A stretch of DNA of 64,000 nt from Phytohalomonas tamaricis (GTDB taxonomy: Bacteria; Pseudomonadota; Gammaproteobacteria; Pseudomonadales; Halomonadaceae), in contig NZ_PVRV01000020.1 of assembly GCF_003012345.1 (NCBI RefSeq), positions 898,983 to 962,982 on the forward strand, read 5' to 3'. A program made the translations under genes and the position numbers. Position 1 is the stretch's first letter, and each line of letters opens with the position of its first letter. Positions 17,646-26,756 of the stretch are shown one piece after another. The notes beneath the pieces are model-generated. The model made no database searches. It worked only from the letters and a program-made list of their open reading frames with translations, and was not told where the DNA came from.

Positions 17646-18671
17646 ATGCTCGACGCTTGGCTGGACATTACGCTCGATTCTGAAACTTTCGATAGTGAAC
17701 CCAACGCTTCGCAGCGCGGGCGCGTGCCCGGCGGGCGTTATCACATCATTGCGCCGGGAGTGCTTGAGCTGGTACCTGATCGCCGCGTGAGCGATAGTAC
17801 CGTCAGCGTCATTTCTGCCGGCATTCACGGCGATGAAACCGCGCCGATCGAACTTCTCGGTGACGTACTGGCCCGTCTTGAGGCTGGCCTTTACCCGCTC
17901 GGTGCGCCTGTGCTCTTGATTCTCGGCAACCCGCCGGCGATTAAGCAAGCGACACGCTATGTCGACACCAACCTTAACCGCCTGTTCAAGCGCGATGTAT
18001 CGGGCAACAGCGACGAGCATCGCCGCGCCCGCCTGCTGATGCAGGAAGTGGAAGCATTTTTCGACCGTCACGACCCCGAGCGGAATCGTCCGCGCCTGCA
18101 TTACGACCTTCACACCGCAATCCGTACCAGTCGCTATCCGCGCTTTGCCGTCGAACCCTTTGCAGCAGCCCCCACACTAGCCGAGCAGTGGCAATTATTG
18201 GCGGGCGCAGGAATCCAGGCCGTGCTCTCCCAGCACACCCATAGTTGGACGTTTTCGCATTTTTCACGTCATTATCTTGGCGCACAGGGCTTTACGCTGG
18301 AACTGGGGCAGGTCGCCCCTTTCGGCGCTAACGATCTCGCTCCATTGGTGCCGATGCGCAAACTGCTCGAGGCGTTACTTGCCGGTAGACCTGCTCGCCA
18401 GACACCCGCTGAATCGATGGCCTTTTTCACTGTCGTCGATGAGCTGATACGCGAATCATCCCAGTTCGAGCTGTGCTTTCCTGACGATACCGCCAATTTC
18501 ACGGCGTTTGCGCCGGGCACCGTGCTAGCTCGTGATGCCAAGGCCGGAGTGTATCGCGTGCCAGACAATACGCCGCTTTGCGTCGTCTTTCCCAATGCCC
18601 GTGTAGAAACGGGCGCCCGTGCCGCGTTACTGGTGCATCCCGTAGCGCCACCAGCAATACCACAGCCTTGA
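17646..18671 (+). CDS. astE: succinylglutamate desuccinylase
   Basis: AstE catalyses the last step of the arginine succinyltransferase pathway, splitting N-succinylglutamate to glutamate and succinate. The zinc-binding residues of this carboxypeptidase-like family are visible: His and Glu in AGIHGDETAPIE and His in YDLHTAIR, with the catalytic Glu in LELGQVAPFG. VDTNLNRLFKR is also typical. The length, 341 residues, is normal. The ATG at 17646 has GGAG nine bases upstream. It stands alone, over 20 kb from the other ast genes, but next to the arginine-type importer. Confidence 0.93.
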   Translation: MLDAWLDITLDSETFDSEPNASQRGRVPGGRYHIIAPGVLELVPDRRVSDSTVSVISAGIHGDETAPIELLGDVLARLEAGLYPLGAPVLLILGNPPAIKQATRYVDTNLNRLFKRDVSGNSDEHRRARLLMQEVEAFFDRHDPERNRPRLHYDLHTAIRTSRYPRFAVEPFAAAPTLAEQWQLLAGAGIQAVLSQHTHSWTFSHFSRHYLGAQGFTLELGQVAPFGANDLAPLVPMRKLLEALLAGRPARQTPAESMAFFTVVDELIRESSQFELCFPDDTANFTAFAPGTVLARDAKAGVYRVPDNTPLCVVFPNARVETGARAALLVHPVAPPAIPQP

Positions 18672-18975
18672 AGCCACAGCGGTCAAATCGCCGCTGACAA
18701 TAGTGCTATAACAACAACAGGAGTCATCTTTATGACGAGCATCATCCCTCCAACCAGCGCCTCAATTGCCAGTCCAGCACAATTCCGTCACACGCTTTGT
18801 AGACGTAAGCTACTTTTCGCGGCACATTACGCCCCCTGATTGCCATTCTTTTTGCTAATGGGGCATTCGTTTTACACATAAGCGACATGCGCCCTGCTAG
18901 AATGTGCCACTTTTGCGTGCCGGAGCGCCCGGCATCGATGTGAACGGCGTGCCATACCGCAGGAGTTTCCGACTC
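18672..18975. other. upstream region of the amino-acid importer operon
   Basis: About 300 nt without a gene. It contains a candidate ArgR site (18846-18887) and an extended -10 element TGCTAGAAT at 18895-18903. This fits a regulated promoter for the downstream operon. Confidence 0.45.
18846..18887 (-). promoter_or_regulatory. candidate ArgR binding site, two 21-nt half-sites
   Basis: Read on the minus strand, the first half is TGTCGC-N8-AA-N5, an exact fit to the half-site pattern known for Pseudomonas ArgR. The second half follows at a 21-nt period as ATGCCC-N8-AA-N5, keeping the AA in register. It lies just upstream of the extended -10 at 18895-18903. Pattern match by eye only. Confidence 0.45.
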
Positions 18976-19746
18976 ATGGCCGACAAGGCAATTCCTCTTG
19001 AAATCAATGATCTGCATAAGCGTTTCGGTGACAACCCTGTATTGAAGGGATTGTCACTCAAGGCGCACAAAGGCGACGTCATTACCCTGATCGGTGCCTC
19101 GGGTTCCGGCAAGAGTACGTTTTTGCGCTGCATGAATCTGCTTGAGCTTCCTGACGCAGGCGAGATTATCGTCCACGGCGACCCGATTCTGTTCAAGCAG
19201 ACCCGCCAGGGTCGCGAGCCTGCAAACTGGAAGCAGGTTGAGCTGATCCGCTCGCGGCTGTCGATGGTGTTTCAGAACTTCAATCTGTGGGCGCACATGA
19301 CGCTCCTGCAGAACGTTGTTGAAGCGCCGATCCATGTGCTGGGCATCTCCAAGGAAGAAGCGCGTGAGCGTGGCATGGCCCTGCTTGGACGCGTCGGGCT
19401 GGCTGAGCGTGCCAACTACTATCCTGCCCAACTCTCCGGCGGTCAGCAGCAGCGTGGTGCCATTGCCCGCGCTCTGGCGATGGAGCCCGAGGTGATGCTG
19501 TTCGATGAGCCGACCTCAGCGCTTGATCCGGAACTGGTCGGCGATGTGCTGCGTGTCATGCGCGAACTCGCCGACGAGGGACGCACCATGGTCGTGGTCA
19601 CTCACGAAATGGATTTTGCCCGTGATGTGTCAAGCCAGGTGATGTATCTGCATCAGGGCTTGGTCGAGGAAGCCGGGCCGCCCAGTGAAGTATTGCTCAA
19701 CCCTCAGTCCCCCCGGCTAAAACAGTTCCTGGCGCCGAACCGCTGA
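18976..19746 (+). CDS. aotP: basic amino-acid ABC transporter ATPase (AotP/HisP-like)
   Basis: The 256-residue ATPase has Walker A GASGSGKST, signature [15 protein letters not shown] and Walker [14 protein letters not shown]. The spacing and the insertion with NWKQVELIRSRLSMVFQNFNLW match HisP/AotP, ATPases of histidine and arginine/ornithine importers. AGGAG lies ten bases before the ATG. It is the first gene of a six-gene run with two permeases and three binding proteins, and astE lies just upstream, which favours arginine/ornithine as substrate. Confidence 0.9.
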   Translation: MADKAIPLEINDLHKRFGDNPVLKGLSLKAHKGDVITLIGASGSGKSTFLRCMNLLELPDAGEIIVHGDPILFKQTRQGREPANWKQVELIRSRLSMVFQNFNLWAHMTLLQNVVEAPIHVLGISKEEARERGMALLGRVGLAERANYYPAQLSGGQQQRGAIARALAMEPEVMLFDEPTSALDPELVGDVLRVMRELADEGRTMVVVTHEMDFARDVSSQVMYLHQGLVEEAGPPSEVLLNPQSPRLKQFLAPNR

Positions 19747-19800
19747 CACAACGCTGATGACAACAATGATGTCCCGTATACCTTTCATGGGGAACGAGAG

Positions 19801-20502
19801 ATGATCGATCTCCACGGCTATGGCCCCCGCTTGTTCGAAGGTGCTCTTCTTACCTTCGAAGTTGCGGTACTTTCTGTAATATTGGCGCTGCTGCTTGGCC
19901 TGGTAACGGCTACCGCCAAGCTCTCGCGCTCACGCCTTCTGCATGCCTTTGCCACGCTTTACACCACGGTGATTCGTGGCGTGCCGGATCTGGTACTGAT
20001 GCTGCTTCTTTTCTACGGCGGCCAGATCGGCATCAATGCCTTTACCGATTGGCTTTATGACGCTTTCGGTATCGATATTTTCATCAATATCAACGCTTTC
20101 GTTGCCGGCACGATCACCATTGGCATCATTTTCGGCGCCTACATGGCCGAAACGTTCCGCGGCGCCTTTCTTGCCGTCGACGAAGGACAGCTCGAAGCCG
20201 CGCGTGCCTACGGCATGAACAGCTGGAAGATTTTCAAGCGAGTTCACTTTCCACAAATGATGCGCCATGCGTTGCCGGGGCTTGGCAACAACTGGATGGT
20301 ATTGCTGAAAACCACCGCGCTGGTGTCCATCATTGGCCTCGCCGACATGGTCAAGATCGCCGATGAAGCGACCAAGGCCGAACATGCGCCCTTTTTGTTC
20401 ATGCTGCCGGTAGCGGTGGGCTATCTGGCTATCGCCAGTGTCTCGGAGCTGTTCTTCAAGTGGCTGACCAAGCGCTATAACGTTGGCTTCGGGGAGACAT
20501 GA
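19801..20502 (+). CDS. aotQ: basic amino-acid ABC permease (AotQ/HisQ-like)
   Basis: The 233-residue protein has about five membrane helices and the EAA loop that contacts the ATPase (DEGQLEAARAYGMNSWKIF). It belongs to the HisQ-type permeases of polar amino-acid importers. Its stop overlaps the start of the next permease by four bases, so translation is coupled. It would form the transmembrane channel with that partner. Confidence 0.9.
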   Translation: MIDLHGYGPRLFEGALLTFEVAVLSVILALLLGLVTATAKLSRSRLLHAFATLYTTVIRGVPDLVLMLLLFYGGQIGINAFTDWLYDAFGIDIFININAFVAGTITIGIIFGAYMAETFRGAFLAVDEGQLEAARAYGMNSWKIFKRVHFPQMMRHALPGLGNNWMVLLKTTALVSIIGLADMVKIADEATKAEHAPFLFMLPVAVGYLAIASVSELFFKWLTKRYNVGFGET

Positions 20503-21236
20503 GCGTGGAACAACTATTGCAAACCATCGCGGGCTACCTCAACGGCAATGACATTTTCACTGTCAACACGCTGGGCATGTACTGGGATGGCTTCGTCAAT
20601 ACCGTCCAACTGGTATTCATATCGCTTCTGATCGGGCTTGCTCTCGCTGTACCCCTGGCCATTGGCCGTGGCTCACCGCTTAAGCTCGTCAGCAAGAGTA
20701 TCTGGCTTTACACCTATATATTTCGCGGCACACCGCTGCTGATTCAGCTCTATCTAGCCTACTACGGTTTCGCCTTCGTGCCCGGCATTCAGGATTCCTG
20801 GCTGTGGTTCTTCGTCCAGGACCCGCTTTATCCGGCGCTGTTCGCCTTCACTCTCAATACGGCCGCCTACACCACTGAAATCTTCCATGGCGCGATCAAA
20901 TCGACGGCCAAGGGCGAAATCGAAGCGGCTCGTGCTTTTGGCATGTCGAAGGCCATGATGATGCGCCGTATTATCCTGCCGAGCGCCTTCAGGCGCGCAC
21001 TGCCAGCCTACGGCAATGAAGTCATTTTCATGCTCCACGCCAGCGCGATCGCCAGCGTAGTAACAATCATGGACCTGACCGGGGCGGCGTACTACGTCTA
21101 CTCGCGCTTCTACGCGCCCTTCCCGGCCTTCATCTTTGTTGCGTTCATCTATATGGCTTTGAGTTTCTCGATTCAGGGATTTTTCCGCCATCTCGAAAAA
21201 CGTCTGCTGGTGCACCTGAAACCTAATAATCGATAA
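20499..21236 (+). CDS. aotM: basic amino-acid ABC permease (AotM/HisM-like)
   Basis: This 245-residue permease pairs with the preceding gene. The EAA loop is TAKGEIEAARAFGMSKAMMMRR and the N-terminal helices lie around VNTVQLVFISLLIGLALAVP. It overlaps the upstream gene by ATGA. The first of three binding-protein genes begins 30 nt later. Confidence 0.9.
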   Translation: MSVEQLLQTIAGYLNGNDIFTVNTLGMYWDGFVNTVQLVFISLLIGLALAVPLAIGRGSPLKLVSKSIWLYTYIFRGTPLLIQLYLAYYGFAFVPGIQDSWLWFFVQDPLYPALFAFTLNTAAYTTEIFHGAIKSTAKGEIEAARAFGMSKAMMMRRIILPSAFRRALPAYGNEVIFMLHASAIASVVTIMDLTGAAYYVYSRFYAPFPAFIFVAFIYMALSFSIQGFFRHLEKRLLVHLKPNNR

Positions 21237-21266
21237 CTTCTTCTAGCGGAACCGCTGAGGGTCGAA

Positions 21267-22055
21267 ATGAAAAAGACAATACATATCCTCTCTGCCGTAC
21301 TTGCCTGCACAACATTACTGCCTCAGGCCGCCAGTGCCCGCGAGGGAGAAAATGTACGGATTGCGGTCGACGTGCCTTATACGCCCTTTGAGTATCGCAC
21401 CGCCGATGGCAAGCTCACAGGCTTTGAAATCGAACTCGGCGATGCGCTGTGCGCCGAGGCCAAGCTCAAATGCAGTTGGGTCGAACAAAGCTGGGACGGC
21501 ATTATCCCGGGACTTTTAGCGCGCAAGTACGATGCTATTCTGTCGTCAATGTCGATCACGCCGGAGCGTGAGAAGCAGGTGCTGTTCTCCGAGCCCTACT
21601 ACTTGACGCCAAGCATATGGGTTGCCCGCAAGGACAGTGCTATCGATATCGACGACAAGGCCTCGCTGAAGGGATTGACAGTCGGTGTTCAGCGCGGTGA
21701 TATCCGCGATAACTACCTCAGCGAGTTCTACGCCGACACCCTGACCATTCGCCGCTACGCTACCGCCGAAGACGTTGCTACCGACTTCGAGGCCGGCCGC
21801 CTCGATCTGGCGATGATGGATTATCCAGTGGCACTGGAAACGCTGAATTTTCTTTCACCTGACAGTCCCTATCAGCAGGTCGGACCAGGCATTCGTGAAC
21901 CCGAGCGTATCTTCGGCAAAGGCGCAGCGGTCGCGTTTCGCAAGCGGGATAAAGAGCTGGCAGAGAAGTTCAATCAGGCGCTTGAAACCGTCAAGCAGGA
22001 CGGTACCTACGACCGGCTGATGAAGAAATACTTCGATTACGACATCAAGATTTGA
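21267..22055 (+). CDS. aotJ: amino-acid binding protein 1 (AotJ/ArgT-like)
   Basis: A 262-residue periplasmic binding protein with signal peptide MKKTIHILSAVLACTTLLPQ, cleaved near ASA-RE. The mature part shows the lysine/arginine/ornithine-type pattern VPYTPFEYRTADGKLTGFEI and SWDGIIPGLLARKYDAI. In this family an Asp/Arg pair grips the alpha-amino and carboxyl groups. It is the first and most diverged of three tandem paralogues that share one permease set. Confidence 0.88.
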   Translation: MKKTIHILSAVLACTTLLPQAASAREGENVRIAVDVPYTPFEYRTADGKLTGFEIELGDALCAEAKLKCSWVEQSWDGIIPGLLARKYDAILSSMSITPEREKQVLFSEPYYLTPSIWVARKDSAIDIDDKASLKGLTVGVQRGDIRDNYLSEFYADTLTIRRYATAEDVATDFEAGRLDLAMMDYPVALETLNFLSPDSPYQQVGPGIREPERIFGKGAAVAFRKRDKELAEKFNQALETVKQDGTYDRLMKKYFDYDIKI

Positions 22056-22156
22056 TATACGGCATTTCAGACATAATCGAACCGAAGAGTCAGTGCGACC
22101 TGAACTGTGTCATGCGTTACAAAGCACGACGTTCCCAATGTAAGCAGGAGTGTGTG

Positions 22157-22942
22157 ATGAAGAAACTACTGGCCGTCACGCTGCTGGGTGCAGCACTCAC
22201 CGCAACCGCTGCGCAAGCACGTGACAATGACACCGTCCGCATCGGCCTCAACGTGCCCTACGAGCCGATGGAGTACAAAACGGCAAGTGGCGAGCTGACC
22301 GGCTTTGATGTCGAACTCGGCAATGCGCTCTGTCAGCAGGCCAGCATGAACTGCCAGTGGAACGAGCAAGCCTGGGACAGCCTTATCCCCAGCCTTAAAT
22401 CACGCAAGATTGACGCCATCATGTCAGCGATGACCATCAATGATGAGCGTCGCAAGCAGCTTTTATTCTCTGAACCGTATCTGGTGCAACCTTCAGCCTG
22501 GTTTGCGCCCGCCGACAGCGCCATCACCGCCACGTCACCCGAGGCACTCAAGGGCAAGCGCATTGGCGTGCAGCGCGGTACCCTGCAGGATAACTACGTC
22601 ACTGATGAGTACGCCGATGCCAACATCAAGCGCTACGCGACTGCGGACGATATTGTAATTGATATCGAGTCAGGTCGCCTTGATCTCGCCTTCCTTGATT
22701 ACCCGATCGGCAAGACCACGATGCTCGATCAGGAGGACAAACAGTTCAAGACCGTCGGTGAAATGGTATCTGAACCGAAGAAATATTTTGGTGATGGCTT
22801 CGGCATCGCTTTTCGTCAACGTGATACGACATTAGCCGAGAAATTCAACGCCGCCCTTGATGAACTAAAAGAAAACGGTACTTACGACCAGTTGGTCATC
22901 AAGTACTTCGGCGAAGCAGCACTAGAGGCGGCCAAACCGTAA
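22157..22942 (+). CDS. amino-acid binding protein 2 (tandem paralogue)
   Basis: The 261-residue protein has a signal peptide (MKKLLAVTLLGAALTATAAQA) and the same fold as its neighbours. It shares long stretches with protein 3: DERRKQLLFSEPYL, GVQRGTLQDNYVTD and LDYPIGKTTMLD. CAGGAG precedes the ATG at 22157; the frame is open upstream but has no site there. A separate ligand range for the same permease is the likely reason for the copy. Confidence 0.87.
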   Translation: MKKLLAVTLLGAALTATAAQARDNDTVRIGLNVPYEPMEYKTASGELTGFDVELGNALCQQASMNCQWNEQAWDSLIPSLKSRKIDAIMSAMTINDERRKQLLFSEPYLVQPSAWFAPADSAITATSPEALKGKRIGVQRGTLQDNYVTDEYADANIKRYATADDIVIDIESGRLDLAFLDYPIGKTTMLDQEDKQFKTVGEMVSEPKKYFGDGFGIAFRQRDTTLAEKFNAALDELKENGTYDQLVIKYFGEAALEAAKP

Positions 22943-23005
22943 CTGGTAAAACGCGCGGTTGCCGAAAGAAACGCAGGCCATTCGTATAACAATAGAGGAT
23001 TGAAG

Positions 23006-23785
23006 ATGAAAAAATTATTGACCGTATCCCTGCTCGGCGCCGCGTTGGCCGCCTCCGGCGCACAGGCGCGCGACTACGACAGCATTCGCATCGGTGTCGA
23101 TGTTCCCTACGAACCGATGGAGTACAAGCTTCCTGACGGCACGCTGACCGGTTTTGACATCGAACTCGGCAATGCGCTGTGCCAACAGGCCGAGATCAAG
23201 TGCCAGTGGATAGAGCAGAGCTGGGACGGCATTATTCCCGGCCTGATGTCGCGCAAGTTCGATGCCATCATGTCATCAATGACCATCAATGATGAACGCC
23301 GCAAGCAGTTGCTGTTCTCTGAACCGTACCTGACACCGCCCTCCGCCTGGTTTGCACCGGGTAACGCTGCAAGCGGAACGCCCGATAAGCAGAGTCTTAA
23401 AGGCAAGAGCATCGGCGTACAGCGCGGTACGTTGCAGGATAACTATGTCACCGACCTGTACGGCGATGTCGCCGAGATCAAGCGCTACGGTACGGCCGAT
23501 GATCTCGTCGTCGATATGGATGCAGGCCGTCTCGATATCGCCTTCCTCGACTATCCGATCGGCAAGACCACAATGCTCGACAGCGACGCCAAGGACTACA
23601 AGATGGTTGGCGAACCCATCACCGAACCGAAGCAGTATTTTGGTGAAGGCTTCGGTATCGCCTTCCGTCAGCGCGACGAGGAACTGGCCGAGAAATTCAA
23701 CACCGCCCTCGAAACGCTGAAGGACAACGGCACCTACCAGCAGCTTCATGATAAGTATTTCAGCGTCGACGATACCAGTAAATAG
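23006..23785 (+). CDS. amino-acid binding protein 3 (tandem paralogue)
   Basis: This 259-residue protein starts MKKLLTVSLLGAALAASGAQA, a clear signal peptide almost the same as that of protein 2. The ligand-cleft motifs match too. The two are probably a recent duplication, while protein 1 is older. A strong terminator follows, ending the six-gene operon. Confidence 0.87.
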   Translation: MKKLLTVSLLGAALAASGAQARDYDSIRIGVDVPYEPMEYKLPDGTLTGFDIELGNALCQQAEIKCQWIEQSWDGIIPGLMSRKFDAIMSSMTINDERRKQLLFSEPYLTPPSAWFAPGNAASGTPDKQSLKGKSIGVQRGTLQDNYVTDLYGDVAEIKRYGTADDLVVDMDAGRLDIAFLDYPIGKTTMLDSDAKDYKMVGEPITEPKQYFGEGFGIAFRQRDEELAEKFNTALETLKDNGTYQQLHDKYFSVDDTSK

Positions 23786-23833
23786 CAATATCGGTCTGAC
23801 ACGCGGTATGAAGCAAGCTAATGCAACAACAGA

Positions 23834-23861
23834 GGGCGGCCCAATGGGCCGCCCTTTTTTT
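23834..23861 (+). terminator. rho-independent terminator of the importer operon
   Basis: The 9-bp arms GGGCGGCCC and GGGCCGCCC enclose the loop AAT and are followed by seven T residues. The GC-rich stem and T run make a classical terminator 48 nt after the third binding protein. Confidence 0.92.
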
Positions 23862-23961
23862 CTGGTACTACCGCTTTTTTTGCTACTGCTGCGACTTCGC
23901 TAAACGGCACTACATCAGGTCCGCTGTACCGCTAGCGTCTCCGCTCATATGGCCGCAAGAA

Positions 23962-25437
23962 TTAGCTGATCGCCTCGGCTGACGCTGTATTGCGTGGCGT
24001 GTAACCCACGGGAACCACCGGCTCGTCCACTGCAAAAATGCCTCCTGAAAGGCGGCGTACCCGCTTCATGAACAGCGCGATGCACAAAAGGGTTGCGAGT
24101 GCCGCGACAACATAGCTGATCTGCATTGAAAGCCCCAATCCAATTGGCGCATAGGCGATATAGGTAAATGTCGCCATGGTCATGAAGACCGCCGGTATCG
24201 AGGTAATCCAGTGCGGTTTGCGCGCCAGTACCAGATACATGGTTCCTACCCACAGCGCGATAACTGCCGTGGTCTGGTTGGCCCAGGAGAAATAGCGCCA
24301 CAGCAGAGTGAAGTCCATCTTGGTCAACGCGAACGACAGCACGAATAGCGGTGCTGCGATCATCAGACGCTTGGCAATAGGACGCTGATCGATCTTGAGA
24401 TAGTCAGCAATGATCATGCGCGCGCTGCGAAACGCCGTGTCACCTGAGGTGATCGGCAACACGATGACACCCAGCACCGCCAGAGTACCGCCGATCGCAC
24501 CCAGCATTTGCGTCGATACAGCGCTGACCACTGCTGCCGGGCCACCGTTCGCCAATACGGCGGACAGGCTGGTATCGCCATGGAACAAACTCATGGCCGC
24601 CGCCGCCCAGATCATTGCGATAACGCCTTCGGTAATCATCATGCCGTAGAAAATCTTGCGACCGTTCTGCTCATTTTGCGTGGTACGCGAGATGATCGGC
24701 GTCTGGGTAGCGTGAAAACCCGACAGCGCGCCACAGGAGATGGTCAGAAACAGCAGCGGGAAAATCGGTGCATTCTGCGGATGCATGTTGGTCAGAGAAA
24801 GCTCAGGGATCGGCGCCCCCGTTACCACCAATCCGATACCGATGCCTGCCGCGCTGAACAGCAGCAATGCGCCGAAATAAGGGTAGATGCGGCCAATTAC
24901 CTTATCGATCGGCAGCAGCGTGGCCACCAGATAGTAGGCAAAGATCGCCGCGACAATAAGCAGCATGTTAAACGGTGTGATACTCGCCAGCAGCGCTGCA
25001 GGCGAGGTCACGAAGACCGTACCAACCAGCAGCAGCAGCAAGATGGCGAAGAAGTTGACCACATGCTTCATTGTCTTTCCGAGGAACTTACCCGCCAGTT
25101 GCGGCAGATGCGCGCCGTGATTGCGAATCGAGATCATCCCGGTGAGGTAGTCATGCACCGCCCCGGCAAAGATACAGCCCACCACAATCCATAAAAACGC
25201 CACAGGGCCGTACAGGGCGCCGAGGATCGGCCCGAAGATCGGGCCAACACCGGCAATATTTAGCAGCTGAATCAATGAGTTGCGTTTTGTATTCATCGGC
25301 ACATAGTCGATGCCGTCCTGCATCGCATAGGCCGGCGTCTTGCGCTTGTCATCGAACTTGAATACACGCTCGACAAACTTGCCATAGGTAAAATACCCCA
25401 GGACAAGCAGCGCGATAGCGGCAATAAATGTGATCAT
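23962..25437 (-). CDS. cstA: CstA-family carbon starvation protein / peptide or pyruvate transporter
   Basis: The protein of about 491 residues has many membrane helices and typical CstA segments: the N-terminal VPMNTKRNSLIQLLNIAG, GPIFGPILGALYGPVAFLW and SGDTAFRSARMIIADYL. The length matches the short CstA form. E. coli homologues import peptides (CstA) or pyruvate (BtsT). I chose the ATG at 25437, giving MITFIAAIALLVLG; a longer frame from 25488 adds a polar tail unlike the family. It is convergent with the importer operon. Confidence 0.87.
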   Translation of the reverse strand: MITFIAAIALLVLGYFTYGKFVERVFKFDDKRKTPAYAMQDGIDYVPMNTKRNSLIQLLNIAGVGPIFGPILGALYGPVAFLWIVVGCIFAGAVHDYLTGMISIRNHGAHLPQLAGKFLGKTMKHVVNFFAILLLLLVGTVFVTSPAALLASITPFNMLLIVAAIFAYYLVATLLPIDKVIGRIYPYFGALLLFSAAGIGIGLVVTGAPIPELSLTNMHPQNAPIFPLLFLTISCGALSGFHATQTPIISRTTQNEQNGRKIFYGMMITEGVIAMIWAAAAMSLFHGDTSLSAVLANGGPAAVVSAVSTQMLGAIGGTLAVLGVIVLPITSGDTAFRSARMIIADYLKIDQRPIAKRLMIAAPLFVLSFALTKMDFTLLWRYFSWANQTTAVIALWVGTMYLVLARKPHWITSIPAVFMTMATFTYIAYAPIGLGLSMQISYVVAALATLLCIALFMKRVRRLSGGIFAVDEPVVPVGYTPRNTASAEAIS

Positions 25438-25643
25438 CTCGACCCCCAAGGATACGCATGATGGCCCCAGGCAGGACGGCGTCGGCACAACAGGAGTTAA
25501 TCGCGCTTGCCGGACTGTCGTACCTGCCTGAGGAAATTGACTACTAGGTGATGGAGGCCACTCCAGACGTGAAGTGGTATGGGAGGAGCTTACGGAAAGT
25601 TACTGACCATGCCTGCTAGACCTTGGTGTAAACGACCAAAGTC

Positions 25644-26597
25644 TTAATCTGCTTTGAGTGCTCGGCGAAGCCAGTTACCACACTGTGCCATCAGCTGATC
25701 GGCTTGCGGATGTTGACCCGCGCGGCGCATGAAACCGTGAATCATGCCGAAATAGCGCGTCGATACGGTAGGCACGCCAGCCTGTGCCAGCCGTTCAGCA
25801 AGACGCTCGCCCTCATCACGCAGCGGATCATATTCAGCACTTATGACCAGTGCCGGTGGCAAACCTGCAAGGTCGTCGCGCGTGAGCAGCGTATTGAAAG
25901 GATGGTCGCGCTCACTGTCGTCACCAAGATATTGATCGATGTACCAGTCACGGGCCGGACGGGTAAATCCATACCCTTGCGCGTTTTCTGCCACTGAAGG
26001 CAGGCCATCGCGGGAAAAATCGACCATCGGATAGATCAGACACTGCCCTTTTAAAGCCGGTCCACCTTCCTCGCGAGCGCGCAATGCGGTAATTGCCGCT
26101 AATCCTCCACCAGCACTGTCACCGGCCACAGCAATACGCGCCGTGTCTCCGCCCCATGTTTCGCCATGCGAGGCGATGAACCGTAGCGCGGCAAGGCAGT
26201 CATCCGGCCCAGCGGGGAAAGGGTATTCCGGAGCCAGCCGGTAATCTACCGACACTACCAGAGACTTCGATTCGCGGCACAGCACGCGGCAAAGCATGTC
26301 GTAGTTGGCAATACTGCCGACCACAAACCCGCCGCCGTGAAAGAATACCGTCATTGGTAGCGTCTTCATGCTGCCATGGACGGTAGGGGTATAAATACGC
26401 AGCGGTATATCACCACGCGGCCCCGGTGCAGCAGCGTCTTCGACCCGGGCTACTGCGACGTGCTCGGTCGTCATGCGGCGCATATTGGCCGCATCCAGTG
26501 CAATACGGATATCGGCGGGTGCCAGAGAGGTAAAATCTGGCCCGGGTTGTGCGGCGTCAGCATCAAGCCATTGTTTGATGAGCGGGTCGAGCGGCAT
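25644..26597 (-). CDS. alpha/beta hydrolase, HSL-type esterase
   Basis: The 317-residue protein shows the HGGG oxyanion motif in VFFHGGGFVVGS and the nucleophile GDSAGGG. Asp and His of the triad lie in EYDPLRDEG and IHGFMRRAG. These mark the hormone-sensitive-lipase (family IV) esterases, which hydrolyse short-chain esters. There is no signal peptide. It stands alone between cstA and apbE, and the substrate is unknown. Confidence 0.87.
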   Translation of the reverse strand: MPLDPLIKQWLDADAAQPGPDFTSLAPADIRIALDAANMRRMTTEHVAVARVEDAAAPGPRGDIPLRIYTPTVHGSMKTLPMTVFFHGGGFVVGSIANYDMLCRVLCRESKSLVVSVDYRLAPEYPFPAGPDDCLAALRFIASHGETWGGDTARIAVAGDSAGGGLAAITALRAREEGGPALKGQCLIYPMVDFSRDGLPSVAENAQGYGFTRPARDWYIDQYLGDDSERDHPFNTLLTRDDLAGLPPALVISAEYDPLRDEGERLAERLAQAGVPTVSTRYFGMIHGFMRRAGQHPQADQLMAQCGNWLRRALKAD

Positions 26598-26756
26598 TGA
26601 TGTCTCCTGTCAGTTGGCCGTATCGCTTACAAGACTAGGCGCCCGGCAACGTACTCGCTAGCTTGGCATACCGCGTCGTAAACCCGCACAATAGCGACCA
26701 GCAAGGGCATCCAGCCATGTTCATCTTCAGTAATGACCTCATCATAGAGGCAAATC

